A stretch of DNA of 64,000 nt from Halocatena marina (GTDB taxonomy: Archaea; Halobacteriota; Halobacteria; Halobacteriales; Haloarculaceae). Shown here in pieces: positions 1 through 8,617 of this stretch; position 1 is the first letter of the stretch; each line of letters opens with the position of its first letter. The stretch is from contig NZ_CP109785.1 of assembly GCF_025913575.1 (NCBI RefSeq), forward strand, positions 1,488,001 to 1,552,000. Reading direction: 5' to 3'. The position numbers were made by a program, and so were the translations under genes. The notes beneath the pieces are model-generated. The model made no database searches and was not told the DNA's origin. It saw only the letters and a list, made by a program, of their open reading frames with translations.

Positions 1-490
1 TATCGCTGGGGTCGTGCTGTCCATCGCCGTCGAGGACAACGAGGTGGCGAGTATCGAATCTGTATGCCGTCTCGAATGCTGTTTTGAGAGCCGCTCCGTA
101 TCCACGGTTCCGTCCGTGTTCGACGACAGTCACACCTGTTTCGTTCGCTAAGACGGCTGTGTTGTCCTCACTTCCGTCGTCGATAACGAGGACGTGATCA
201 GCGTATTTACTGGCTCGCTGTGCGACATCGCCAATCGTGGCTGCTTCGTTGTACGCGGGAATTGCTACGAGTACGGTACAGACCGCCTCAGAGTGCTCTG
301 GCTCAGTTGTCCCACCAGTGTTGTGGCCGTCCCCACGTTCGATTGTTGCGCCGTTTGTGAGGATTCCGTCTATGAGATTGGGACCCGAGCGTGCCGACGT
401 GCTGCTATCGTCGATGCTGTCAGCAATCACTCTTATCTGTTCGTTTGTAGGAGCAACCTCTGTGTTTCCTTTATTCGGCCCTTCGGTCAT
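1..490 (-). CDS. Family 2 glycosyltransferase (N-terminal part, runs off the left edge)
   Basis: Only the first 163 codons are present; the rest lies beyond base 1. A hydrophilic leader of about 70 residues precedes a GT-A nucleotide-sugar domain: AIPAYNE at 76-82, the VIDDGSED strand near 102-109, and a DGD metal/sugar-nucleotide motif in LDGDGQHD at 153-160. This arrangement is that of dolichyl-phosphate-mannose synthase-like GT2 enzymes, which pass a sugar from a nucleotide sugar to a lipid or glycan. The ATG at 490 is used because the frame from the ATG at 500 closes after nine codons. The following genes (FemAB-like, beta-helix, DUF2206) fit a surface-glycan neighbourhood. Acceptor and substrate cannot be told from the fragment. 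Confidence 0.85.
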   Translation of the reverse strand, partial: MTEGPNKGNTEVAPTNEQIRVIADSIDDSSTSARSGPNLIDGILTNGATIERGDGHNTGGTTEPEHSEAVCTVLVAIPAYNEAATIGDVAQRASKYADHVLVIDDGSEDNTAVLANETGVTVVEHGRNRGYGAALKTAFETAYRFDTRHLVVLDGDGQHDPSD

Positions 491-732
491 CTTTGGTCAT
501 GGCTGTGAGCTAGATGTAATGAGTAGTAAATATCAACCAGTTCAGCGAATGGAATGACTTATTAAACCGTGAATTATTTCTCAGTCGAGAACTACTTCGC
601 GAACAAACCAGATAATCCTGTCCTCGTCTCTCGAACTGACGAGGTATAGCTCGAAAATGACAATTTGCCGAATAACATGCTATCAGTGATGCTCACCATC
701 CAAATGATAAAATAATAACTGTTGTATATCTT

Positions 733-746
733 ATATGTATACATAT
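733..746. promoter_or_regulatory. 14-bp perfect palindrome just upstream of the FemAB-like gene
   Basis: ATATGTATACATAT is a perfect inverted repeat ending one base before the ATG at 748, inside an AT-rich tract. The position suits an operator or a symmetric promoter element of a short-leader or leaderless transcript. AT-only palindromes can arise by chance, so function is an inference. Confidence 0.35.
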
Positions 747-747
747 C

Positions 748-1749
748 ATGCACATTAAGACACTCACACTCTCTGAATGGGACGATGCGCTTCCGACTAC
801 CGGCTATGGATGGGCTCACAGACCCGAGACGCTTCAGGTCCTCGATAACTACACAAGAGGCGAACTACGTCTCTATGGAGGATTCAAAGGAGAGCAGCTA
901 ATTGGCTTACTTCCCGCTGTTATTCGAAACGAGCTCTTCGCAAAGGCAGTCATCTCTCCACCGCCTGGATTCGGAATTCCACAGATGGGACCTATACTGA
1001 TGCCGACGAGCCCCAAGCAACGCAAGCAAGAGATTGTAAACCGTAAATTCACCAGCGCGATACTCGATCATGTGGCTGCCCACGATCTGCTCACGCTCTT
1101 TGGGATGTCCTGTAGCACTAAGTACGCCGACCCGCGTCCTTATCTCTGGGCAGGATTCGATGTCGAGACGCGTTTTACCTACCAGCTCCCGCTCGATGCC
1201 ATAACTCCCGAGCGTCTTTTGCAGTCGTTCAGTCGTGAAGCCAGACGGGGTATTCGGGATGCGGAGGATGCAGGAGTAACTGTTACAATCCAAGGAGTCG
1301 ACGGTGCGCGAGACATCTACTCGGCTCACAAGGCCCGTCGAAACGAGCAGGGTGATAACTATCCGGTGTCGTGGGAGTATATTCGTGATCTTGTGGCGAC
1401 GCTTGGAGATCGTATCCGGGTCTACGTCGCCGAAACGTCCGACGGAGAGTTTGCCAGTGGTATCACAGTGGTCTACTCGAACGACACAGGGTATTCCCTC
1501 CAGGGTGGGACACGCACTGACCGCCAGAGCGGGAGCGCTAACGAACTGTTGCACTGGCGTATCATCGAAGACATACTCACAGATCCAGCACTCGCTTCGA
1601 TCGACCGGTACGATCTCGGAAACGCAAACATCGAGTCCCTTGCACACTACAAAAGCAAATACAGTGCTGAGCCGGTTCCACATTATCTCATAAAATCTGG
1701 AAGGTTGATGGACCTCGCACAGAAAGCATACGAACTAATTGCCTATTAG
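748..1749 (+). CDS. FemAB/GNAT-like aminoacyl- or acyl-transferase protein
   Basis: A 333-residue soluble protein with the two-lobed acyltransferase architecture of the FemAB/FemX group within the GNAT superfamily. Visible marks are an N-terminal lobe with a proline/glycine-rich segment (SPPPGFGIPQMGP, about 69-81), a central basic segment SREARRGIRDAED, and a C-terminal lobe ending in the NIESLAHYKSKY signature (294-305) where these proteins bind the donor. In bacteria the family adds amino acids to peptidoglycan. Haloarchaea lack peptidoglycan, so here it probably modifies a cell-surface glycan or lipid-linked sugar, which the adjacent glycosyltransferase supports. Substrate unknown. Confidence 0.75.
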   Translation: MHIKTLTLSEWDDALPTTGYGWAHRPETLQVLDNYTRGELRLYGGFKGEQLIGLLPAVIRNELFAKAVISPPPGFGIPQMGPILMPTSPKQRKQEIVNRKFTSAILDHVAAHDLLTLFGMSCSTKYADPRPYLWAGFDVETRFTYQLPLDAITPERLLQSFSREARRGIRDAEDAGVTVTIQGVDGARDIYSAHKARRNEQGDNYPVSWEYIRDLVATLGDRIRVYVAETSDGEFASGITVVYSNDTGYSLQGGTRTDRQSGSANELLHWRIIEDILTDPALASIDRYDLGNANIESLAHYKSKYSAEPVPHYLIKSGRLMDLAQKAYELIAY

Positions 1750-1911
1750 AATCACTAAAATAACATGTATTCGTTTGTTGGTTTACGTTCTGGCACTATG
1801 AGAGAGTCCGTTTTGCTGATCTTACTGGGTGCGCAATGAGGCGATAATCAGTAGTTCCACACACTCAATGACACAATAGCCAATTCTCTCGGGGAGAATT
1901 TCTTTCTGTGA

Positions 1912-3240
1912 ATGAGCAACGAGCCGATGTCGATCAGAAGGCGAACGTTCTTAGCGATCGTGAGCGCGAGTAGCGCTGTGATCGCCGGCTCGTTTTTGCA
2001 CCGACCAGACGACAAACGAGATCACACTGCGGAGCCGCTAATGACCATCGATCAAGTCTATCAAATCACAGAACAGTACTACATCGGACCGAAACAGGAA
2101 CGCCCTCCAGCAAACGAAGCCGAAGGCACGATCTGGGAGGTGACTGACGCAAATCAGATAGGTGGAACCCAACGGACGCTCTCAGACGGCGAGCGTTGGG
2201 TCACGTTGAACATCGAACCTGACGCGCTCAATTCGTCGATACGACCGGGCGAGTACTATCTCACGCCCAACGACGGGATCGAGGGGATCCAGCGAGTGAT
2301 CGACCGGACAGGGGGTAACGTTGTCATTCGTCTTGCACCAGGAACATACGCCGGTAGCGAACTCACGCTTGCCCACGGCGTTATGCTGCAGGGTTCAGGC
2401 TATAACGCGACCAAGATCAAGCTCAAAGACGGAGCAAATACCGACCTGATAACGACGCCAGATCCGCCAAAGCGCAACGTAATGGCATGCACTCTTCAGA
2501 ACATCACGTTCGACGGGAATAAGAAGAACAACAGTGCTGGCAACGTCGTCTATGGTGCATTCTGGAACAGCCGATTCATCAATTGTGGGTTCCATTCCGC
2601 ACCTGAGGCCGGATTTTGGCTAGCTGGTTCCGTGGCAAGCACTGACGACAACCACTTTACAGGCTGTCAGTTCACCACCAACGAAGGAGTGGGTCTTCGT
2701 GGCGGTGCGAATAAAGAATCACATCCCGCTGTCGGTGTTGTGCGTGTTGACACCAACTGGTTCGGACACAACGGCGGTCCGGCGATCGTCGCCCGTGGAA
2801 ATTCGTGGAAGATCACCAACTCTAAACTCTATCATAACGCCAGCGAGCGGGGCGCATCGATTGAACTCGATCGATGCAGCTATGCGACCGTTAGCGGCTG
2901 TGATAGCTACCTGGGACGAACGGATCGAGATCACATCACGGTACGGGCGTCCAAAGGTGTGAACAGCGTCGGAAACCAGATCAAAAACAATGATTTTCGC
3001 GGAGAGTATCGATCAGCGGTACGATGTCTTGCCGACGCGGATGAGATCACAGCGCTCCAAGTTCATGGAAACACGATACAAAACAGTGCGAACGCAATCG
3101 GTGGGATCATCACGCGCACTGAGAACGGTGGATCGTTTGCTAACTGTTCGTTCAAAGACAACATTTTCACCAGCACGATGGCCGGTTCGAAGATTAATCT
3201 CTCTGCTGGATGGGTCAGTGTAGGAAATCTCAACGCCTAA
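1912..3240 (+). CDS. Twin-arginine exported right-handed beta-helix (pectate-lyase-fold) protein
   Basis: A 442-residue secreted protein. The N terminus has a Tat signal (SIRRRTFLAIVSAS, about 7-20) followed by a hydrophobic stretch. Residues about 105-165 carry the opening of a parallel beta-helix (PNDGIEGIQRVIDRTGG, then IRLAPGTY and GVMLQGSG), followed by repeated coils rich in Asn with N-x-F and G-x-x-F patterns through about residue 430. This fold is used by polysaccharide lyases, hydrolases and glycan-binding surface proteins. I see no catalytic set that fixes the substrate. It sits between an acyltransferase-like gene and a membrane glycan protein, so a role in surface polysaccharide handling is likely. 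Confidence 0.75.
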   Translation: MSNEPMSIRRRTFLAIVSASSAVIAGSFLHRPDDKRDHTAEPLMTIDQVYQITEQYYIGPKQERPPANEAEGTIWEVTDANQIGGTQRTLSDGERWVTLNIEPDALNSSIRPGEYYLTPNDGIEGIQRVIDRTGGNVVIRLAPGTYAGSELTLAHGVMLQGSGYNATKIKLKDGANTDLITTPDPPKRNVMACTLQNITFDGNKKNNSAGNVVYGAFWNSRFINCGFHSAPEAGFWLAGSVASTDDNHFTGCQFTTNEGVGLRGGANKESHPAVGVVRVDTNWFGHNGGPAIVARGNSWKITNSKLYHNASERGASIELDRCSYATVSGCDSYLGRTDRDHITVRASKGVNSVGNQIKNNDFRGEYRSAVRCLADADEITALQVHGNTIQNSANAIGGIITRTENGGSFANCSFKDNIFTSTMAGSKINLSAGWVSVGNLNA

Positions 3241-3332
3241 TAGTCTGGGACATCTTTATCTCTCGTCTCGCTGAACGAATCTTGACATTGCGAAGTGACA
3301 TCAAGTTCGTTGCCAGCACGACAGCAACGAGA

Positions 3333-5486
3333 TCACCGCGAGACGTAGTAGATCGTCACTTGTTCGTTGCTGTACACTACCTCAGCCGTCGAGAGAGTCT
3401 CCGTATAGAATGGTGTCTTTTGGACATCAATGTACTCGCTGTCGCTATTCAGCTTCCGCATCGGCTTCTTGCTCACGTAAACGTATGCACTATGGTTCAG
3501 TGACGTTCGTTTCAGCCAGATTGGCTCCAGCTCATCCGCAGGGACCACCTCGCTCACGAGCAACCCGTCTCTGCTTTTGATATGACTCCATTCGTTGTAA
3601 ACCGCGGTAGGCTCGTCGTTTGCGTGGTTCGCTAACCATCTCGTGGCTTCGACCTCGCTTTGACTGTACACCGGCCAGCCGGCATCTTCGTCCATGTTGA
3701 TGTTGTATGGAGGTACTTGCTGACCAGCGAGCGCGAAGATGGTGCCTGAGCTGAATAGAAACAGCACGGCGAGAAACACCGCAAAGAGACCGTCAATGGG
3801 GATTGCATCGATGCGCGATCGGAGATCACTCCGTGGAAGAAAGCCAGCGAGTTGTGAAACGATCGAGACCGCAGTTCGTGATCCAACGAGCGCAAAGGGC
3901 GAAACTACGAACAGAGCGATTTGGAGCGTCCGGTCGAACCCCATCCCGAACGTGAAGACGACCGACGCAACGAGGAATGCGAACACACCGGCTGAAAACA
4001 GGCTATACTCGACGGATCTGGCATCGTCAGAGCTAGTGACAGTCGAATACAACGCGCTGATCATTCCGACCCCGATGAGCCCCACCAGTGCGATATACAG
4101 GAACTTATAGAGAATCCAATATACCGACGTGAATCCTGTCGTTGCGTAGGCCGCGCCGCTTCGCTCGGTCGTCGGAAACGGCAATGACGCTACGATCTCG
4201 TAGCCGACTCCGACGACGCGATAAAAGTTCACTCCGGAGGCAGAGAATAGATACCAGACGATCCAGAATCCCCCGAGGAAAGCGATGAGACCCGGTCGAG
4301 AGATTCGACCGTCGATATCTGTCTGAGTCAGCACCTGCAGTCCGTGGCGAGCCACGACGGTACCGCCGAGAAACGCGGCGAATAACAAACTAACGCCGTA
4401 GTGTGAGAACGTGAGTCCGATGGCGAACGAGATACCGATGACCCATTGCTGTATGTCTGATAGTCCGTCATCGAGAAACACGACAAGCAGGAATACGGCG
4501 AACAGTCCCGCAACCAGTTGCTTGTCGGGCATATCTTTGAAAAAGCCGTAGTAGAACACGAGCGCAAACGGAGCTAGTGTAGCGATGGAGCGGTCCTCGA
4601 AGGTGCTCCGTACAATATACCAGACGCCGAGTGGTAGTAGCGATACGAGCAACGGATAGATGGCCTTGTAGACCCAGATGAGATCCAGTCCTGTAACCTT
4701 CGAATAGACGGCCGCCAACAGCGTGACCGTTGCAAGTGAGTTACTCGGGGATCGCCGCCCTGGATCCCAGTACTCATTGTTGAGGATGTCTGCTGCCGTG
4801 AAATACTCGAAATGAATATCGAAGCCCCACAGATGGCCCGAAACCAACGTCATCTGGAAGAGGACAGACGCCGACACCGCCCAGATTGCGTAGGGTGCCA
4901 AGGTAGACGACTCTTCCCACCACCAGAGTAGCAATGGTACGATCGAGAGCAAGCACAACAGCACGATGAGTAATCCATTAGATCCGCCGTCGGTGAGTAT
5001 CGTGACGAGTACTGAATACACGGGCAACAGGCTCAGTCCTACGACGGCAACCCAATCGCGGCCCGATAGCGATAGCGACTGTAGCGGCGAGGTGGATCGA
5101 CTGCTAGTGTAGCGAGCAGTGCTCAATCCAAGCACGAGCACCGACACAGCGGCTGTCAGGTGTCTCGACGTGAGCGGACGATCGAAGCCCAGCAGTGGCA
5201 GTGCAGCGTTGAGTATGAGCGAGAAGACAGTCACGATAGTCAAGCTGAGACCAACCGCGTAGATAGCGGTTCGACCGGAGGGCTGGTCATCAACCCTGAG
5301 CAGTGCAACGAGCAAATATCCCGGCACAGCCGTGAGAAGGATAACCCCAAAGACGGGACGCAAAACGAGACTTCCCGGTAGTTCGCCACCGAGAGCAATA
5401 TTGGTCAAGAGATACGCGATCATCACGGCGAGTGACACCGATTTCGTCCAATTAAAAAGCCGATCCATATCGTATCGTCTGTTCAT
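3333..5486 (-). CDS. Large multi-spanning membrane protein, DUF2206-like (glycosyltransferase-C type)
   Basis: A 717-residue protein with about a dozen or more hydrophobic helices from residue 12 to about 590, then a roughly 120-residue extracytoplasmic C-terminal domain beginning after SSGTIFALAGQQ and containing EVEATRWLANHAND. Many membrane helices followed by an outward soluble domain is the plan of DUF2206 and other archaeal GT-C like proteins, which use lipid-linked sugars. It is convergent with the beta-helix gene and belongs to the same surface-glycan group. No enzyme has been assigned to DUF2206 as far as I know, and I assign none here. Confidence 0.7.
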   Translation of the reverse strand: MNRRYDMDRLFNWTKSVSLAVMIAYLLTNIALGGELPGSLVLRPVFGVILLTAVPGYLLVALLRVDDQPSGRTAIYAVGLSLTIVTVFSLILNAALPLLGFDRPLTSRHLTAAVSVLVLGLSTARYTSSRSTSPLQSLSLSGRDWVAVVGLSLLPVYSVLVTILTDGGSNGLLIVLLCLLSIVPLLLWWWEESSTLAPYAIWAVSASVLFQMTLVSGHLWGFDIHFEYFTAADILNNEYWDPGRRSPSNSLATVTLLAAVYSKVTGLDLIWVYKAIYPLLVSLLPLGVWYIVRSTFEDRSIATLAPFALVFYYGFFKDMPDKQLVAGLFAVFLLVVFLDDGLSDIQQWVIGISFAIGLTFSHYGVSLLFAAFLGGTVVARHGLQVLTQTDIDGRISRPGLIAFLGGFWIVWYLFSASGVNFYRVVGVGYEIVASLPFPTTERSGAAYATTGFTSVYWILYKFLYIALVGLIGVGMISALYSTVTSSDDARSVEYSLFSAGVFAFLVASVVFTFGMGFDRTLQIALFVVSPFALVGSRTAVSIVSQLAGFLPRSDLRSRIDAIPIDGLFAVFLAVLFLFSSGTIFALAGQQVPPYNINMDEDAGWPVYSQSEVEATRWLANHANDEPTAVYNEWSHIKSRDGLLVSEVVPADELEPIWLKRTSLNHSAYVYVSKKPMRKLNSDSEYIDVQKTPFYTETLSTAEVVYSNEQVTIYYVSR

Positions 5487-5730
5487 CTTTTGCCTCCTCT
5501 GTGATAATCAATGAGTGAATAAACCGATCAATGGACTCGTTGAACCGTGAAACTGAACGCTGCAGAGGCTACTGAGCGATGGTCGGGAACGCATCTGTTC
5601 TCTGAAACGGCCATCCGTCACAACACCGACAGTGATGATCGATTAATCGAGATACTCCCGGGACGTTAGATTGGTCTGCTGTGTCTGTCGCGTTCGGTGA
5701 GCGGGTTGCGTCGATTGGATGTGGTAGCTG

Positions 5731-5921
5731 ATAGAGATTCGCGGTTGTATCGTCACGGACAGCGGTCAAGAGGACTGTATCATCTACTGAAACGAGAAGT
5801 TCTTTGTAGTCGTAGATGTGTCTCTTCGGGACGATTACGACACCGCAATGATCGCGGACGGGGACCGAATTACACCTGTCGGTGATGCCCATGGACAGTT
5901 CATCGTCGCAAAGCAAGGATG
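5731..5921 (+). pseudogene. Possible decayed gene fragment in the 5.5-6.2 kb gap
   Basis: The gap from 5487 to 6249 holds no intact gene that I can support. One plus-strand frame reads as a plausible acidic haloarchaeal protein tail (VDVSLRDDYDTAMIADGD, then TPVGDAHGQFIVAKQG and a stop), but it is interrupted by TGA after 5785 and has no convincing start. A 115-codon frame on the opposite strand (5569-5916) covers the same bases and could instead be real; its composition is less typical. The family is not recognised. Confidence 0.25.
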
Positions 5922-6249
5922 AGAGTGTTCCCCACTGGAGAGCAGCCAGCAGAAGTGTATCTAATAACTGCTAAAATCACTGGTGCATCCGGTGAGTACG
6001 CATTCCCAGCGTTTCATATCAGGTATTTATACAGTGACAGAGAAGAACTATATACACCCCAGAGTGTTTGTGGAGACTGTCTCATACAACAACAGATTAA
6101 CCGTTCTCGTGTCTGCTCACGATTAATGACGATATTATTATGTTAAAATGATAATGGCGAGTTTATCGTCAATAGAAGAGAAGAGATGCCAACGTACTCC
6201 TCTTCTATTCAGCCAATCCACAGCGTCGAGATATTTCACTCCGGTAAAA

Positions 6250-7188
6250 TCACAAGATTGACACCTGAATCCCATAGTATCCGATACCAAGCATCAACAA
6301 GTAGATCCCATTGATCGCATCTAGCTCATACACTAACCGATGATATTTGTCAGTTCTGTCGTATAGTAGATATACGACAACCAGCGCCAGAACCGCGAAG
6401 ATCGGTAGCCAAGAGTAGAGTTGAAACACCATCCCGAAAATAAAGTAGGAGGCAGGAAGTCCCACAATGAGCAGCCGTCGGACGCGATCGCGTCCGAATT
6501 TGACGACGAAGTTCTCACTGTCTGATTTCTCGTCGTGTTCTGCGTCTTTGATATCTTTATACGAGACGTTAATTGTCATCACGAGTGTTATCAGTGTGAA
6601 TATGAGTCCCGTGAACGGTGACGGCTGATCGACAACCGTCGCCGATCCAAGGAGGAAACAACAGCCTCCCAACAGACCAATCGAGAGCATTGCAGTGTAC
6701 GCATTCGATTTCAATCGGATTGGTCGAATAGAATACGCTGCGAAGACGACGATGAATCCAAGCACACTGAAAAGAGCGTATGCATTGATCGCGAACGCAA
6801 ACAATCCTCCGAAAACGGACAATGCGACTCCCGTAAGCAGTGTTATTCTATCTGGGATTTCGTTCTGTGTTGTTGCTCGGTTTTGGTTTGAATGTTTGTC
6901 CGTGTCCTTATCGTAGAGGTCGTTGATCAACCACTGACCCCAGTTAGCGAATGACACGGCGACGATTGCTGCACCCAGTAGGAAGGGGAGTTCTTGTGAA
7001 ACACTTCCATCTTTCAACTCGAACAACATCCCGAACGCGATCATTCCCCAGTAGGCGAACGTACAGGGGACCATTCTCGAAATTCGCTTTGCGAGCAACG
7101 TGGTTGCTTGAGTTGAATTGATTACGAGAGCTAAAGCTCCGATCCCGACAGTACCTGCTAACAGTGTGAAGTTGGTGACTACAGCCAT
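6250..7188 (-). CDS. UbiA-superfamily membrane prenyltransferase
   Basis: An integral-membrane prenyltransferase of about 312 residues with eight to nine hydrophobic helices. Both Asp-rich Mg/diphosphate motifs are present: NDLYDKDTD (89-97) and YKDIKDAEHD further along, matching the NDxxDxxxD and DxxxD motifs of UbiA, digeranylgeranylglyceryl-phosphate synthase and related enzymes. It would transfer an isoprenoid from its diphosphate to a lipid, quinone or tetrapyrrole acceptor. I choose the ATG at 7188 over a GTG at 7203 because GGAGTGA lies upstream of the ATG. It is the last member of a minus-strand series containing a prenyl diphosphate synthase, an RND exporter and a terpene-cyclase-like protein. 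Acceptor unknown. Confidence 0.85.
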   Translation of the reverse strand: MAVVTNFTLLAGTVGIGALALVINSTQATTLLAKRISRMVPCTFAYWGMIAFGMLFELKDGSVSQELPFLLGAAIVAVSFANWGQWLINDLYDKDTDKHSNQNRATTQNEIPDRITLLTGVALSVFGGLFAFAINAYALFSVLGFIVVFAAYSIRPIRLKSNAYTAMLSIGLLGGCCFLLGSATVVDQPSPFTGLIFTLITLVMTINVSYKDIKDAEHDEKSDSENFVVKFGRDRVRRLLIVGLPASYFIFGMVFQLYSWLPIFAVLALVVVYLLYDRTDKYHRLVYELDAINGIYLLMLGIGYYGIQVSIL

Positions 7189-7579
7189 ATTCAGATCTTT
7201 CACTCCCTATGTTGTATTTTACGGGTAACTTCTGCGCTGTGTGGTGACATCGTGAAACGTGGATGTACGGACGATACGAGTCTGCGTGCGTTTACAACCG
7301 TCATTTATGCGCATGTCACGTATTTATTTTTAATCCGATATGCTGAGTTAGTAGATGCGGTGGTACTTTTTAGCAATTATGTTTTTATTCTATCATTGCC
7401 TAATTGTTTTAATATCCAAATACATCCGTCTCAGAGGTGATCACACTATCATCAGTTATCAGCAATCACCGGAAATGCCGGTCGTACTGGATAAAACCGG
7501 GTTCAGTTCTACCGTGGGATCCAAATAGAGATAACCATCATCGCTTGTAATCGACTGGGATTCAGTGAGTCGAGCAGTG
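7189..7579. other. 391-bp intergenic region between UbiA and prenyl synthase genes
   Basis: AT-rich, with no gene I can support. A short dyad ACCGG-aaatg-CCGGT lies near 7470-7484, downstream of the prenyl synthase stop on the minus strand, and could be part of a terminator or promoter region for ubiA. Nothing else recognised. Confidence 0.4.
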
Positions 7580-8608
7580 CTACTGACCTTGTGAATCAGT
7601 TCCCCGTTCTGTGACGAATTGACAGAGTGCAATAAGCCGATCTCGTTGGTGAGAGTCTGGTAGAGCAGCTAGTACATTCATAGCGTCGCTGGCGTTTGTT
7701 TTCATCCGCTGGCGAGCGAAGCCGATACTGCCATTCGATTCAAACCGCTCACAGACAGTGTCAATATCAGCACCAGAGGTTTCGGTCGGAGGCTTATCCA
7801 AAATGTCGTAGATTTTTTCCTCGTCAGCATGAACCACCATGAGCGTTCGTTTTCCTTCACGGATATCGTTGCCTATGCTATCTCTGCCGTTGCCCTGCTC
7901 AAGATCGAGCACATCGTCCCGGATTTGAAACGCCTGCCAGAGTCGACCGAGCCGCCGCTGATCGATTCCGATCGTCGTTCCACTGGCCAGCTGTGGTGCA
8001 GAAATGCAGAAATCGAGCAGCACACCGGTTTTCTTCCAGACCATCGTGAGATACTCCTCAACAGTACAGTTTCGCCGATTGGTAAAGTCGAAATCAAGCT
8101 GCTGGCCCTCTGTCATCGTCCGAACTGTCGCAACTGCTCGGGGAATGACTGCTTCGGGAAGCGATTCGAGCGCGTGGGCCAAGAGCATATCACCAATATT
8201 GATCGCATCACACTGGCCGAACTCCTCCCAGAACGCTGGTTCTCCACGACGTACTTGGTCGCCGTCTGCCAAGTCGTCGTGAACCAACGCGTAGGTGTGT
8301 ATTAGCTCAATTCCCGCCGCGAGATCGAGTGCGAGATCTCGGTCGAGACCACAGAGTTCCGCAGCAGTGAGTGTGAGTCCGGGTCGGATACGCTTTCCTC
8401 CCGTTCGTATTTGATACATCAGTCGCTCACTGAACGAGGAGTCATCGACGATATCGTCGATACGGTCGTCGACCACCGGACGAATTTCGTTCTTGAGCCA
8501 CTCGAACACGGCAGACGGCGTGACACTGCCGTTGGTAACGCTGGTGTCGGGGGTCGAATTTCTGAGGTCGATGTCATCAGATGGTCGTGACGGAACGTGA
8601 TCGTGCAT
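7580..8608 (-). CDS. Polyprenyl (geranylgeranyl-type) diphosphate synthase
   Basis: A 342-residue trans-isoprenyl diphosphate synthase. In order: GGKRIRPGL (70-78), the first Asp-rich motif DDLAD (111-115) with QVRRGEP after it, and the second DDVLD (231-235) followed by GNDIREGK. These bind Mg-diphosphate and the allylic substrate while IPP units are added; in archaea the product is usually C20 or C25. The start lies 9 bp after the stop of the RND exporter gene, with a GAGGAG ribosome-binding site across the junction, so the two are co-transcribed. Haloarchaea normally have a separate housekeeping GGPP synthase, so this copy probably feeds the neighbouring UbiA and cyclase-like proteins. Chain length is not predictable by eye. 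Confidence 0.9.
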   Translation of the reverse strand: MHDHVPSRPSDDIDLRNSTPDTSVTNGSVTPSAVFEWLKNEIRPVVDDRIDDIVDDSSFSERLMYQIRTGGKRIRPGLTLTAAELCGLDRDLALDLAAGIELIHTYALVHDDLADGDQVRRGEPAFWEEFGQCDAINIGDMLLAHALESLPEAVIPRAVATVRTMTEGQQLDFDFTNRRNCTVEEYLTMVWKKTGVLLDFCISAPQLASGTTIGIDQRRLGRLWQAFQIRDDVLDLEQGNGRDSIGNDIREGKRTLMVVHADEEKIYDILDKPPTETSGADIDTVCERFESNGSIGFARQRMKTNASDAMNVLAALPDSHQRDRLIALCQFVTERGTDSQGQ

Positions 8609-8617
8609 TGTATCTCC

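Noticed and set aside
907..1683. 258-codon open frame on the minus strand opposite the FemAB-like gene
   Set aside because: It mirrors the coding frame of a recognisable protein, has Cys-rich content with no family match, and is a typical shadow frame of haloarchaeal genes.
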